Part shown: positions 1-12,383 of the stretch, piece after piece
How positions within the stretch are numbered: position 1 is the stretch's first letter
Layout: every line of letters starts with the position of its first letter
Notes under the pieces: model-generated
Database searches by the model: none
Seen by the model: the letters and a program-made list of their open reading frames with translations, nothing else
Told to the model about the DNA's origin: nothing
Made by a program: the position numbers and the translations under genes
Source: Rodentibacter haemolyticus
GTDB lineage: Bacteria > Pseudomonadota > Gammaproteobacteria > Enterobacterales > Pasteurellaceae
DNA length: 64,000 bases
Direction of reading: 5' to 3'
NCBI RefSeq assembly: GCF_015356115.1
Contig: NZ_CP063056.1
Coordinates: forward strand, 1,178,001-1,242,000

Positions 1-2569
<2,569 letters not shown>

Positions 2570-2737
2570 TACAACCTCAAGTGTTTTTACAATTTCCGTT
2601 TAACACTTAAGCCGTTACTTAATCTAACTAAACACTTGATTGCTTTTGTTCAATCAAGATTTTTACTACTCAGACTTGCTTGTCTCAGGGCTTTCGCCCC
2701 GACAGAAGTCTCTTCAGTTTTTCAGCTTGTTTCCAAT

Positions 2738-2750
2738 TTGTTAAAGAACA
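2738..2750 (-). promoter_or_regulatory. boxA-like antitermination site before 23S
   Basis: The minus strand reads TGTTCTTTAACAA, close to the rRNA boxA consensus, in the spacer between tRNA-Glu and 23S. This is the usual place for the second boxA of an rRNA operon, where Nus factors load. Confidence 0.6.
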
Positions 2751-2780
2751 ATAAGATTTCCCGTTAAAGTTATCTTTAAT

Positions 2781-2856
2781 TGGCGTCCCCACGGGGATTC
2801 GAACCCCGGTTACCGCCGTGAAAGGGCGATGTCCTAGGCCTCTAGACGATGGGGAC
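2781..2856 (-). tRNA. gltT: tRNA-Glu (TTC)
   Basis: A 76-nt cloverleaf on the minus strand with encoded CCA lies in the 16S-23S spacer. The anticodon loop CCTTTCAC gives anticodon TTC, and the sequence is nearly that of E. coli tRNA-Glu. It is the only tRNA in this spacer, so this is a Glu-type rRNA operon rather than the Ile-Ala type. It would be released from the rRNA precursor by RNase P and other processing enzymes. Nothing else is visible in the rest of the spacer (2570-2952) apart from boxA and half of the 16S processing stem. Confidence 0.97.
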
Positions 2857-2916
2857 ATCAATTAAAGATACTCTTACTTAATCTTTTCTGCTCTCTTTTG
2901 TCTACAATCCATCAGC

Positions 2917-2935
2917 CAATCTGTGTGAACACTTG
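2917..2935 (-). other. 3' half of 16S RNase III processing stem
   Basis: This 19-nt stretch just downstream of the 16S 3' end is complementary, with two internal mismatches, to 4614-4632 in the leader. The two would pair in the precursor to form the stalk that RNase III cuts when 16S is released. Confidence 0.65.
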
Positions 2936-2952
2936 CTATCGCTCGCTATAGG

Positions 2953-4485
<1,533 letters not shown>

Positions 4486-4613
4486 CAAGTTCAATCGCTC
4501 AATAAATACTGACTAAAAAATTATTCACCTTGAAAAATAAGGTAAAAATGAATCTCAAGTTAAGCACCTATTAAGACTTCAAAATTAAAAATTATTTTAA
4601 ACAAGTCAATCAA

Positions 4614-4632
4614 CAAGTGCCCACACAGATTG
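4614..4632 (-). other. 5' half of 16S RNase III processing stem
   Basis: The leader RNA sequence CAATCTGTGTGGGCACTTG pairs with the segment at 2917-2935 beyond the 16S 3' end (17 of 19 positions). This is the expected arrangement for the 16S precursor stalk. Confidence 0.65.
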
Positions 4633-4640
4633 TCTGATAC

Positions 4641-4655
4641 ATTGTTAAAGAGCCA
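4641..4655 (-). promoter_or_regulatory. rRNA leader boxA
   Basis: The minus strand reads TGGCTCTTTAACAAT, matching the boxA core TGCTCTTTAACA with one change. It lies in the leader between the promoter and 16S, where it would recruit the antitermination complex. Confidence 0.7.
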
Positions 4656-4698
4656 TTCGCCAATTCAAAACAACACGCTCAAAATAAGGCGAAAATAA

Positions 4699-4742
4699 AA
4701 CGACGCACTGCAATTTTAAATCCTTCACAACAGTGCGTCGTT
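4699..4742 (-). other. Perfect 12-bp hairpin in the rRNA leader
   Basis: AACGACGCACTG (4699-4710) is exactly repeated in inverted form at 4731-4742. It starts a few nucleotides after the predicted transcription start, so the first structure formed in each rRNA transcript would be this stem with a loop of about 20 nt. It has no downstream U-run, so it does not look like a terminator. A role in processing or 5' end protection is a guess. Confidence 0.6.
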
Positions 4743-4753
4743 GTGTGGTGCGC

Positions 4754-4781
4754 ATTATAGGCAAAAATTTTTGTCTTGCAA
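4754..4781 (-). promoter_or_regulatory. rRNA operon promoter
   Basis: On the minus strand a -35 TTGCAA (4776-4781) and a perfect -10 TATAAT (4754-4759) are separated by 16 bp. A GC-rich discriminator (GCGC) follows, which is typical of promoters under stringent control by ppGpp. The rest of the gap between 16S and hemG (4486-4862) holds the leader signals listed and an A/T-rich upstream stretch that could serve as an UP element. Confidence 0.7.
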
Positions 4782-4862
4782 GGAATTTTTGTAAAAAATT
4801 TTAATTTTTTGATCTTTTGTATGAACCTTATCCAAATCGCTTAAAATACGGCTAAAATCCGA

Positions 4863-5378
4863 TTATTTATTCAACTCATTGATTCGATTCGCAAATTCTT
4901 TAACTTTATCCCAATTCGTATATTCAATTTCTTTACTTGTATCCGTTTCACCACCGGTGATCTTCATTATAAATCGGATCATCATACGATCGAACCATCT
5001 ATAACGCGGATAAAGCAACGCACCCGCAAACACTGCCGCTAATTTCGGTTGCCATTTCGTGCGGTGCAAAAATTTACGTACATAAGTATTCGTTTCCGGA
5101 TTATCTTTACCTTCTTTGCGTGCCGTTAAATTCACACCAAAAAACACCGCGCTTTTCCGTTCTAAATGAAGGCGGTTGCGTACGATAAAACGATCAAGGG
5201 ATTTATTAAAATGACCATAACGAATCGAAGCGCCGATGACCACCAGTTCAAAACCTTGAATGTCATAATCTTCCCGCAACGGCGCCAAAACCACTTCGCC
5301 TTTTAAATGTGCGGTCAAAAATTCTGCGATTTTTTTCGTTTGCCCATCATGACTTAAATAAAGAATTAATGTTTTCAT
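4863..5378 (-). CDS. hemG: Menaquinone-dependent protoporphyrinogen IX dehydrogenase
   Basis: A 171-residue flavodoxin-like protein that oxidises protoporphyrinogen IX to protoporphyrin IX, the penultimate step of heme synthesis, passing electrons to quinones at the membrane. The N-terminus (MKTLILYLSHDGQTKKIA) is the FMN phosphate-binding loop, followed by a VVIGASIRYGHF segment typical of HemG. An upstream in-frame start would add 29 residues inside trkH and is rejected; ATG at 5376-5378 follows GGAAA. The stop of trkH and this start share one base (TAATG), so translation is probably coupled. yigZ-trkH-hemG is the same order as in E. coli. The other heme genes hemCDXY lie 47 kb away. Confidence 0.93.
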   Translation of the reverse strand: MKTLILYLSHDGQTKKIAEFLTAHLKGEVVLAPLREDYDIQGFELVVIGASIRYGHFNKSLDRFIVRNRLHLERKSAVFFGVNLTARKEGKDNPETNTYVRKFLHRTKWQPKLAAVFAGALLYPRYRWFDRMMIRFIMKITGGETDTSKEIEYTNWDKVKEFANRINELNK

Positions 5379-6841
5379 TATGATTTCCAAAATGCAGGGG
5401 TAAATAATGCTAAAAGCGTGAAAATTTCTAAACGACCGCACACCATTGCGATAGACAAAACCCATTTTGCACTATCCGGAACGGCTATCATACTGTTGCT
5501 AACCGAACCTAATCCTACGCCTAAATTATTCAGCGTGGCTAATACCGCGTTAAATGCGTCAAAAGGTTCGACACCACATGCTATCACGCCAAGTAAACAA
5601 ATAAAAAAAACTAAAAGATAAGCGGAAAAAAACGCCCAAATACTACCGATAACACGTTCATCCAACACATTGTTTCCCCACTTAATGGGGTAAACCAAGT
5701 TAGGATGCACAACCCGTTTCAATTCGCGTTTCCCCTGTAAGTATAGCAGCAATACACGCGCCACACGCAAGCCGCCGCCCACAGAGCCGGCACACCCACC
5801 CATAAATGAGGCAAGAATCAATATGACGGGAACAAAAGAAGGCCATGAAGTAAAATTAGAGGTCGTATAGCCTGTTGTGGTTGAAATGGATATCGCTTGG
5901 AACAACACCTGTTCAAAATCTTGCCAAGATGATGAGAAATAACTATGGCTCCACATCACCAAAGTGCAAACAATAATAAGAATAAACTGAATACTGATAA
6001 AAAACCGAAATTCCGGATCACGCAAATAAATTTTGAAAAAATTGTCCCTTCCAATCGTTGAAAAAGCACGAAAATGTAATCCGAAATTACAAGCTGAAAT
6101 TAATAGAAATAACATAGTGATACTATTAATAAGCGGGCTATTGAAGTACCCCATACTCGCATCGTGCGTTGAAAATCCGCCGATAGAGACGGTGGAAAAG
6201 CTATGGGTAATCGCATCAAAAGGCGTCATTCCCGCCAGCCAATAAGCCAGCGCACAAGAAAGGGTCAGAAAAAGATAAATTATCCATAACACTTTTGCTG
6301 TTTCCGCGATCCTAGGTCGAATTTTCTGCTCTTTCATCGGACCGGACATCTCTGCACGATACAATTGCATTCCACCAACGCCTAGCAACGGAATAATCGC
6401 AATCGCCAACACAATGATTCCCATACCGCCAAGCCATTGTAGAAATTGACGATAAAACAAAATTGCTTTCGGCAAATTATCCAACCCTGTCATAACTGTC
6501 GCCCCGGTAGTGGTTAAGCCGGAAAAGGCCTCAAACACCGCGGAAGCCAGCGATAAATTTAGCACATCGAATAGCAGCAAGGGTAAAGTGGCTAATCCCC
6601 CCAATACAAACCAAAATGCCACAACAATTAAAAAACCCTCGCGTGAACGCAATTCCTGTTTATGATGATGACAAGGCCACCACAGCAATGCACCGGTCAT
6701 TAAGCTTAACGCAAATGCCTGCATAAAGGCTTTCCCCCCCCCATCGCCATAAATGAATGCAACGAATGCCGGGATAAGCATCGTACCGGAAAAGCACATT
6801 ACAAGAATGCCGATAATTCGGATAATGGATAAAATATGCAC
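5378..6841 (-). CDS. trkH: Trk potassium uptake protein TrkH
   Basis: Membrane subunit (487 residues, near the family's usual 483) of the Trk low-affinity potassium uptake system, which works with the NAD-binding regulator TrkA, not seen here. About ten hydrophobic segments are visible. The four pore loops can be recognised by their glycine filter motifs: GLTTTGATV (near 107), STVSIGGFST (near 216), STTTGYTTSN (near 313) and TLNNLGVGLG (near 435). The start lies 2 nt after the yigZ stop and the end overlaps hemG by one base, so the three genes form one transcription unit. The site before the start has only a weak ribosome binding sequence, which again suggests coupling. Confidence 0.96.
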   Translation of the reverse strand: MHILSIIRIIGILVMCFSGTMLIPAFVAFIYGDGGGKAFMQAFALSLMTGALLWWPCHHHKQELRSREGFLIVVAFWFVLGGLATLPLLLFDVLNLSLASAVFEAFSGLTTTGATVMTGLDNLPKAILFYRQFLQWLGGMGIIVLAIAIIPLLGVGGMQLYRAEMSGPMKEQKIRPRIAETAKVLWIIYLFLTLSCALAYWLAGMTPFDAITHSFSTVSIGGFSTHDASMGYFNSPLINSITMLFLLISACNFGLHFRAFSTIGRDNFFKIYLRDPEFRFFISIQFILIIVCTLVMWSHSYFSSSWQDFEQVLFQAISISTTTGYTTSNFTSWPSFVPVILILASFMGGCAGSVGGGLRVARVLLLYLQGKRELKRVVHPNLVYPIKWGNNVLDERVIGSIWAFFSAYLLVFFICLLGVIACGVEPFDAFNAVLATLNNLGVGLGSVSNSMIAVPDSAKWVLSIAMVCGRLEIFTLLALFTPAFWKS

Positions 6842-6843
6842 AA

Positions 6844-7464
6844 TTATTCGCCTGTCTCTAGAGGGTTGATCACCAATCTTCCCGCCGATTTTTCCCGTAA
6901 TTCTGCGGTAAAAGGCGGAATCATTTCTTCACTAATGCCAAGGATTAAATAAATTTGCACCTGAAAATCCTGATCTAAAATTTCGATTCGGTACTTCTCA
7001 CAAAGTAACTGTACAAAGCCGAGCTGCCCATAATCAATATCTAAACGAAAAAGCGTGCGTTCTACTTTCGTTTCGGTTTCCAACAGTTTTAATGCTTGTT
7101 GAACGCCATTGCCATAAGCGCGCACCAATCCCCCTGTTCCCAAAAGAACACCACCGTAATAACGCACCACAACAGCGCTAATTTCGCCGATATTACAACC
7201 TTGAAGCGCACTCAACATCGGTTTTCCTGCCGTTCCCGCCGGCTCGCCGTCATCTGAAAATCCAAATTGTTGTGAATCCGTCGGCTTACCCGCAACAGTC
7301 GCCCAACAATGATGACGTGCATTAGGGTGCATCAATCTAATTTGCGACCAAAAGGCTTTTGCCTCCGCTAAACCTTCCGTACGTTGTAAATAAGTGATAA
7401 AGCGACTTTTCTTTATTTCTTCTTCAAAAATAACCGCACTTTTAGGAACAAGATATTCCGCCAT
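6844..7464 (-). CDS. yigZ: IMPACT family protein YigZ
   Basis: A 206-residue member of the UPF0029/IMPACT family. The N-terminal domain (about 1-130) has the signature ARHHCWATV and the run GFSDDGEPAGTAGKPML, followed by VVRYYGGVLLGTGGLVRAYG. A small C-terminal domain follows. In eukaryotes the related IMPACT/YIH1 proteins bind GCN1 and modulate translation control; the role of the bacterial version is not settled. It is the first gene of yigZ-trkH-hemG. A USS lies inside the 5' end of the gene (near 7433). Confidence 0.93.
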   Translation of the reverse strand: MAEYLVPKSAVIFEEEIKKSRFITYLQRTEGLAEAKAFWSQIRLMHPNARHHCWATVAGKPTDSQQFGFSDDGEPAGTAGKPMLSALQGCNIGEISAVVVRYYGGVLLGTGGLVRAYGNGVQQALKLLETETKVERTLFRLDIDYGQLGFVQLLCEKYRIEILDQDFQVQIYLILGISEEMIPPFTAELREKSAGRLVINPLETGE

Positions 7465-7578
7465 TGTCTTTTTTCAGGTAATTTTAATCGCGCTAGTCTA
7501 TCACTGATGATGGGGATTTGTCGAAATTTTGCCGTAAGTGCGGTATGATACCGCATTATTTTTTCAGGAAAAAAGAAG

Positions 7579-7818
7579 ATGTCTGAACCTGCAGTAACTC
7601 AAACTCTTGACACCTTAGGCTTGCGTTGCCCTGAACCGGTAATGCTGGTACGCAAGAATATTCGTCATTTAAACGATGGTGATGTGCTGTTAATTATCGC
7701 CGATGATCCTGCCACTACCCGTGATATTCCAAGTTTTTGTCAATTTATGGATCACACGCTAATACAAAGCGAGGTTGAAACTCCGCCTTTTAAATATTGG
7801 GTAAAAAAAGGAAAGTAA
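7579..7818 (+). CDS. tusA: Sulfurtransferase TusA
   Basis: A 79-residue sulfur carrier. The single catalytic cysteine sits in the family motif LGLRCPEPVM (Cys about residue 17). TusA takes persulfide sulfur from IscS and hands it to TusBCD and TusE for 2-thiouridine formation at tRNA wobble position 34. It can also supply sulfur for molybdopterin. AGGAAAAAAGAAG before the start serves as ribosome binding site. It stands alone on the plus strand, divergent from yigZ with a USS between them, and is followed by repeat copy A1. Confidence 0.95.
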   Translation: MSEPAVTQTLDTLGLRCPEPVMLVRKNIRHLNDGDVLLIIADDPATTRDIPSFCQFMDHTLIQSEVETPPFKYWVKKGK

Positions 7819-7834
7819 AAAAGTGCGGTAAAAT

Positions 7835-8003
7835 CCGGTATTATGTATCAGTTGCACAAAGCGCTTTGATATTTCTTGGGGTAGGGTGGGCAACTAGTTG
7901 CCCACCATTGAAATATCGTAATTAGAAAGGTGGGCAAAAATTTGCCCACCTTACAGGAACGATGGTATTTACGATGTTTTGTGCAATTGCTACATAATAC
8001 CGG
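7835..8003. repeat. Palindromic repeat family A, copy A1
   Basis: A 169-bp element between convergent tusA and the RsiV-like gene. Its ends are inverted repeats: CCGGTATTATGTATCAGTTG at the left and its near complement, CAATTGCTACATAATACCGG, at the right. The middle holds two smaller palindromes built on GGTGGGCAA and TTGCCCACC. Outside each end lies a USS, in opposite orientations. There is no reading frame. Other copies are at 16425, 20135, 36841, 45156 and 47719. Confidence 0.85.
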
Positions 8004-8045
8004 TAAAATCCACCGCACTTTTTACGTTTCATTAATGTTTCTTCT

Positions 8046-8948
8046 TTAACATATTTCACATACATTCGTAAATTTCACATAGTTCTGCTGCTTGAATTTA
8101 GAGCTAAGTAGGGTTTCCAATGCCCACCAACCAAGGGTCAAATCTTGCTCGCCCAAGACATAAGGCGCTATTTCATACACATCATAAATAAAATGTACGC
8201 CTGAACTGTCCAAGTAAATATTGTGAGACACCTTAAAATCCTTTTGGGAAACGAAAGTTTCACCATTTTCGCCTCGTTGCCCGATATAACGTTGCCACAA
8301 TAGGTCTTTAATTTTCGGTAAGGTTTCATCATCAAATACGTCATTTAATGTAAGAATCCTATGAGTAGTTAAATCAACAGTGAAATAACGATTTATATTC
8401 ATACCATGCGCGCCGCCGGTATATTCATAGTTACCGATAACAAAGGTTGCCAATTTTTCTTTTTGACCAATAAAGTCAATATTACGGTTTACTACTAAAC
8501 CAATTTCTCGTTCCTCCATCATCACTTTCTTGCTTTCGTCAAAATCTTTCTGATGATTGCTCACAAACTGTTCACGCGTAGGAACATTGCCGTCTTTACG
8601 AGTCAACTTTTCCCACAACAATTGATTTAACCAATCAATATTGGTTTTCAATGTCGAAATGGAATAGACAATATTACCTTCTTTCGGTGCATAATCTTCT
8701 TTTGATTTTGGATATTTAATCGTTTCCGATTTTTTGAACACCACATCTTCTTCTGCGAAAATTGCCGGAATAATATTCTCAGCCCAAGTTTTATTGGCAA
8801 GTACATCCAGTTGCAGCTGTTTATTTTCTTCCGTGAGCTGCGTTATTCTTTGATTAAGCCGATCAATTTTCTCCTGCGTTTCTTTATCTTGGCAGCCGGT
8901 GGTTAAAAGTGCGGTCAAAATTACCGCTGAAATCAATGCTTTTTTCAT
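8046..8948 (-). CDS. RsiV-like (DUF3298) lipoprotein
   Basis: A 300-residue predicted lipoprotein. The signal peptide ends in the lipobox LLTTGC (Cys 19). A short coiled coil (EKIDRLNQRITQLTEENKQLQ, about 27-47) follows. The rest looks like the DUF4163/DUF3298 fold also found in the extracellular part of the Bacillus anti-sigma factor RsiV and in the deacetylase PdaC, with the run YEYTGGAHGMNINRYFT near the middle. No sigma factor or anti-sigma domain is present, so a sigma-regulating role is unlikely. AGGAGA precedes the start. A USS lies within the signal-peptide region. Function unknown; it may bind cell-wall material. Confidence 0.75.
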   Translation of the reverse strand: MKKALISAVILTALLTTGCQDKETQEKIDRLNQRITQLTEENKQLQLDVLANKTWAENIIPAIFAEEDVVFKKSETIKYPKSKEDYAPKEGNIVYSISTLKTNIDWLNQLLWEKLTRKDGNVPTREQFVSNHQKDFDESKKVMMEEREIGLVVNRNIDFIGQKEKLATFVIGNYEYTGGAHGMNINRYFTVDLTTHRILTLNDVFDDETLPKIKDLLWQRYIGQRGENGETFVSQKDFKVSHNIYLDSSGVHFIYDVYEIAPYVLGEQDLTLGWWALETLLSSKFKQQNYVKFTNVCEIC

Positions 8949-8957
8949 ATTATCTCC

Positions 8958-10829
8958 TTATAAATCAAATACATTCTTATCACGCAAGATATGATCATTT
9001 CCTTTACGGCGTAAAAAACCGATGCGATCAAAGTACTCCATAAGTTGCACCGTAAGTTTACGACCAAAATTCAAACGGTCTCGAACTTCATTTACCGAAA
9101 TTTTACCTTCTTCCTCTGCGATTTGTTTGATCAAGCGTGCATAAGCATAAATCGTTTCCGTTAAGAAGAAACGATCTTTCACGATAGGCGTGAGATAGCC
9201 AAGTTTTCCTGCTTTATACATAAAATTACGCATTGCACTTTCGTCCATTGCCAAAGCATTCGCCATATCACGCACCCAAATAGCTTGACCTTGAGCACGT
9301 TCAAATTCCGCCAACATCTCCGCCCAACGGGCTTGTTCCTCCGCTGTAAATTGAATTTTATGCTCCGGTAGATGCAGCCAGCCTCGTGTTTGTTGTAATA
9401 ATCCCTCATCCAGCATTTCATCAATAAAATGATAAATCAGATTTTCCGGTTGATTAAGCACCGCCATTCGGTGCAAACGGGCTTTGCTCACGCCAAGTTG
9501 ATCATTATGCTGCTCGTGATAAGCGCTAAGTGCGGTTAAAATTTGCCATTTTTTTTCTTGTGCATAATCATCATTAAAACACCAATCTTGATAACGTACC
9601 GCACCGCAGCTTATCAAAGCGTCATCCAACTGTTGTGCCGTCAGTTGTTCCGTCCACATTAATTTTTTTGCGGTTACCGCATTAGTTTGAAGGGTAAATG
9701 CAATACGCTGCACTACGGTTTCCGCAACAGCCAAATTTGTCAAGAAATTTAACCGCACTTCGGTGCGCTTATGGCGTTTCGGCGAATCAATTTCCAACAC
9801 TCGCCCTCCTGCCACTAAGTTTTTCGCATCCCCACTACGCAAAATTAATCGATCGCCGAAACTTAAAAACAACGGAGAATCCAACGTAATTTCCGCCAAA
9901 GTGCGGTCATTCGGCAGCGCATTTTTGCTTTGCAATAAAGTAAGTTTACCTGTGGTACGGCTTGCCGCATGGTAAATATGCACCGACTGATTTTCATTCA
10001 GCGCGGTTTCCGCTTGAATTTGTACGCTGATTCGATCCGTAGGTAAAAGTGGTGAATCCTGCAATAACCAATCGCCGCGTTCCATCGGAATGCGATCCAA
10101 ATCCACATTCAAATTCAATGCCAAACGCTGGCCTGACACACCTTGTCCGCTTGGTGTATTTTGCGCATGAATGGCTTTCACACGCACTTTTTGACCTTTG
10201 GAAAGATAGAGTTCGTCATCCACTTTCACCACGCCGGCAAATGCCGTGCCTGTTACCACCGTACCTGCGCCTTTCACACGAAATACACGATCAATGGCAT
10301 AACGAAACGGTTTTTGTCTGTCGGAAAGTTCCGGAAGTTGCCGTAAGTAATCACGCAATGCCTCAATCCCTTCGCCGGTTTCTGCAGAAGTAACAAAATA
10401 TTCGGCATCACATAAAAAAGCGTAATCCTGTTTTATTTTTTGAATTAATGCTTCGATCTGCGCCGAACTTGCCCGATCCGATTTCGTCAGCACCACGATA
10501 ATTTGATTAAACTGTAGCTGGCGCAAAATCGCTAGGTGTTCCCTCGTTTGTTCGGCGATACCTTCATTCGCCGCCACAATCAACATGGCATAATGCACAC
10601 CACCTAAACCTGCCAGCATATTTGATAAAAATTTTTCATGCCCCGGTACATCAATAAAACCAAGGGTTTCGATACTATTGTTAGCTGTAAAAGGAAGATA
10701 GGCATAACCAAGATCAATGGTCATTCCTCGTTTTTTTTCTTCCGGCAAATGGGCGGTATTCGTACCCGTTAACGCTTTTAATAATGCCGTTTTGCCGTGA
10801 TCAACGTGTCCTGAAGTAACAATAATCAT
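8958..10829 (-). CDS. selB: Selenocysteine-specific elongation factor SelB
   Basis: A 623-residue GTPase that delivers selenocysteyl-tRNA(Sec) to UGA codons marked by a SECIS hairpin. The N-terminus carries the G1 motif GHVDHGKTALL, then DVPGHE (G3, near 60) and TKSD (G4, near 115), followed by EF-Tu-like beta-barrel domains. The C-terminal third has the winged-helix repeats that bind mRNA, ending with a segment rich in RRKG and NFGRK. The start overlaps the selA stop by four bases (ATGA), so the two are translated together. USS copies at about 9530, 9752 and 9898 lie inside the gene. Confidence 0.97.
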   Translation of the reverse strand: MIIVTSGHVDHGKTALLKALTGTNTAHLPEEKKRGMTIDLGYAYLPFTANNSIETLGFIDVPGHEKFLSNMLAGLGGVHYAMLIVAANEGIAEQTREHLAILRQLQFNQIIVVLTKSDRASSAQIEALIQKIKQDYAFLCDAEYFVTSAETGEGIEALRDYLRQLPELSDRQKPFRYAIDRVFRVKGAGTVVTGTAFAGVVKVDDELYLSKGQKVRVKAIHAQNTPSGQGVSGQRLALNLNVDLDRIPMERGDWLLQDSPLLPTDRISVQIQAETALNENQSVHIYHAASRTTGKLTLLQSKNALPNDRTLAEITLDSPLFLSFGDRLILRSGDAKNLVAGGRVLEIDSPKRHKRTEVRLNFLTNLAVAETVVQRIAFTLQTNAVTAKKLMWTEQLTAQQLDDALISCGAVRYQDWCFNDDYAQEKKWQILTALSAYHEQHNDQLGVSKARLHRMAVLNQPENLIYHFIDEMLDEGLLQQTRGWLHLPEHKIQFTAEEQARWAEMLAEFERAQGQAIWVRDMANALAMDESAMRNFMYKAGKLGYLTPIVKDRFFLTETIYAYARLIKQIAEEEGKISVNEVRDRLNFGRKLTVQLMEYFDRIGFLRRKGNDHILRDKNVFDL

Positions 10830-12211
10830 AGTTCGTCCACTGTGTGTAATAAGGTTTCAATATCCGCAAGGCTGCGTAAATCCAGCCATAATTTGCCCCC
10901 TTCCATTCGCCCGATTATCGGGCGGGAAAGCAATTTTAAACGGGCGGAAAGTGCGGTCAGTTTTTCGTTTGTTTTTTCGGAAACCGTAACGGCGATGGAA
11001 GGAATGCGCGCCATCGGTTGTGAACCACTGCCGATTTGTGCAAAACTCTTTTCGATTTGAACATCAAATTGTGAATTTAACCGCATTTCCAACCGCACTT
11101 TGAGTCGCTCAGCTTTTTCCTTGAGTTGTTCGGACGATTGAGTGAGCAAACCTAGTGTTGGCAAACGCTCCGCCAATTTTTCCGGGTTAAAATACAAACG
11201 CAGCGTAGCCTCTAAACCGGCAAGAATTGTTTTATCACAGCGCAAGGCACGTTTCAGGGGATGGGCTTGTAGCCGTGCAATCCATTCTTTTTTACCCACA
11301 ATGATCCCTGCCTGTACGCCCCCCAGCAATTTATCGCCGGAAAAAGACACTAAATCTACACCTTGTGAGACTTTTTCTTGCACCGTCGGTTCTTTCGGCA
11401 AACCATATCGGCTTAAATCAACCAATGCCCCACTGCCAAGATCCGTCACCACAGGAAGATTTATTTCACGTCCCAGTTCAACCAGTTCCTGCTCCGAAAC
11501 TGACGAAGTAAAGCCGCAAATTTGATAGTTACTGCTGTGAACTTTCATTAAGAAGGCGGTATTTTCACTAATCGCATTACGATAATCCGTCAAATGAGTG
11601 CGATTGGTTGTGCCAACTTCTACTAAATGGCAACCCGCCTGCACCATAATGTCCGGAATACGAAACGCCCCGCCGATTTCAATCAATTCACCGCGTGAAA
11701 TCACCACTTCTTTGCCTTGAGCAAACGCTGCCAACATTAACAACACCGCCGCTGCATTATTGTTCACCACGCAAGCAGCTTCCGCACCGGTTAAACGGCA
11801 CAGCAGCTCGCTGATATAATTATCACGATGGCTACGCACTCCTTCGTCCGAATCATATTCCAAAGCAACATTTTCAACCATTGCGGACAATGCCGCATTT
11901 TGCGCTTCTTTCGCCCATAAAGCGCGTCCTAAATTTGTGTGTAATACTGTTCCGGTAAGATTATGTACCGCTTTAATTTGCACGAGATTTTGTTGCTGTA
12001 AACAATACCGGAGCTCAGCAAAAGTGCGCTCTAGAGAACAGAAATATTCGGGGAGTTGATGGTTTTTATGAATAAATTGACGCGCCAGTGTTAGTAAAGT
12101 TCGACTCATTTCTACCACAGCGGAATGACCAAATTCGGCAATAAGCTGCTCGCCTTGTGGCGTTTTGAGTAGTTTATCTACAGAAGGCAATTGTTGAAAA
12201 AGTGCGGTCAT
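10826..12211 (-). CDS. selA: L-seryl-tRNA(Sec) selenium transferase SelA
   Basis: A 461-residue PLP enzyme that turns seryl-tRNA(Sec) into selenocysteyl-tRNA(Sec) using selenophosphate. The motif SFSGDKLLGG (near 290-300) contains the PLP lysine; the N-terminal HNLTGTVLHTNLGRA segment is typical of SelA. The length fits the family (463 in E. coli). It sits upstream of selB and divergent from tRNA-Sec. Its ribosome binding site is weak (ACGGATTC). Its 5' leader contains repeat copy B1, which ends 23 nt before the start codon. A USS covers codons 2-5. selD, which makes selenophosphate, is not in the window. Confidence 0.97.
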   Translation of the reverse strand: MTALFQQLPSVDKLLKTPQGEQLIAEFGHSAVVEMSRTLLTLARQFIHKNHQLPEYFCSLERTFAELRYCLQQQNLVQIKAVHNLTGTVLHTNLGRALWAKEAQNAALSAMVENVALEYDSDEGVRSHRDNYISELLCRLTGAEAACVVNNNAAAVLLMLAAFAQGKEVVISRGELIEIGGAFRIPDIMVQAGCHLVEVGTTNRTHLTDYRNAISENTAFLMKVHSSNYQICGFTSSVSEQELVELGREINLPVVTDLGSGALVDLSRYGLPKEPTVQEKVSQGVDLVSFSGDKLLGGVQAGIIVGKKEWIARLQAHPLKRALRCDKTILAGLEATLRLYFNPEKLAERLPTLGLLTQSSEQLKEKAERLKVRLEMRLNSQFDVQIEKSFAQIGSGSQPMARIPSIAVTVSEKTNEKLTALSARLKLLSRPIIGRMEGGKLWLDLRSLADIETLLHTVDEL

Positions 12212-12233
12212 TTTAGAATCCGTTTTTAAATAG

Positions 12234-12330
12234 CGTGAATTAAATTAAAACGGACACAAAGGCGCAAGCCGAAGCCAATACACATGACAGGGACGAGACA
12301 ATGCCGTAAACATTTTAAATTTAATTCACG
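12234..12330 (-). repeat. Palindromic repeat family B, copy B1
   Basis: A 97-bp element. CGTGAATTAAATT at one end and its exact complement AATTTAATTCACG at the other form a 13-bp terminal inverted repeat. Read on the minus strand, the last third (TTGCGCCTTTGTGTCCG, then TTTTAATTTAATTCAC) closely matches copy B2 at 33868-33969. It lies between selA and tRNA-Sec and ends 23 nt before the selA start. Confidence 0.75.
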
Positions 12331-12336
12331 ATGACG

Positions 12337-12365
12337 TTGAATTGGCGATTAATTTACGCTAAAGT
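12337..12365 (+). promoter_or_regulatory. Probable promoter of tRNA-Sec
   Basis: TTGAAT (12337-12342) and TAAAGT (12360-12365) are spaced by 17 bp and end 18 nt before the mature tRNA-Sec. The -35 and -10 fit sigma-70 moderately. Confidence 0.45.
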
Positions 12366-12383
12366 AGCCTCCGTTTCAACCTC

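Noticed and set aside
4863..5465. Longer start for hemG giving 200 residues
   Set aside because: The extra part lies inside trkH, and the flavodoxin fold begins at the internal ATG that follows a ribosome binding site and makes the TAATG overlap.
8046..8948. Anti-sigma factor RsiV
   Set aside because: Only the extracellular DUF3298-like domain is similar; there is no sigma-binding part, no membrane helix and no sigma gene nearby.
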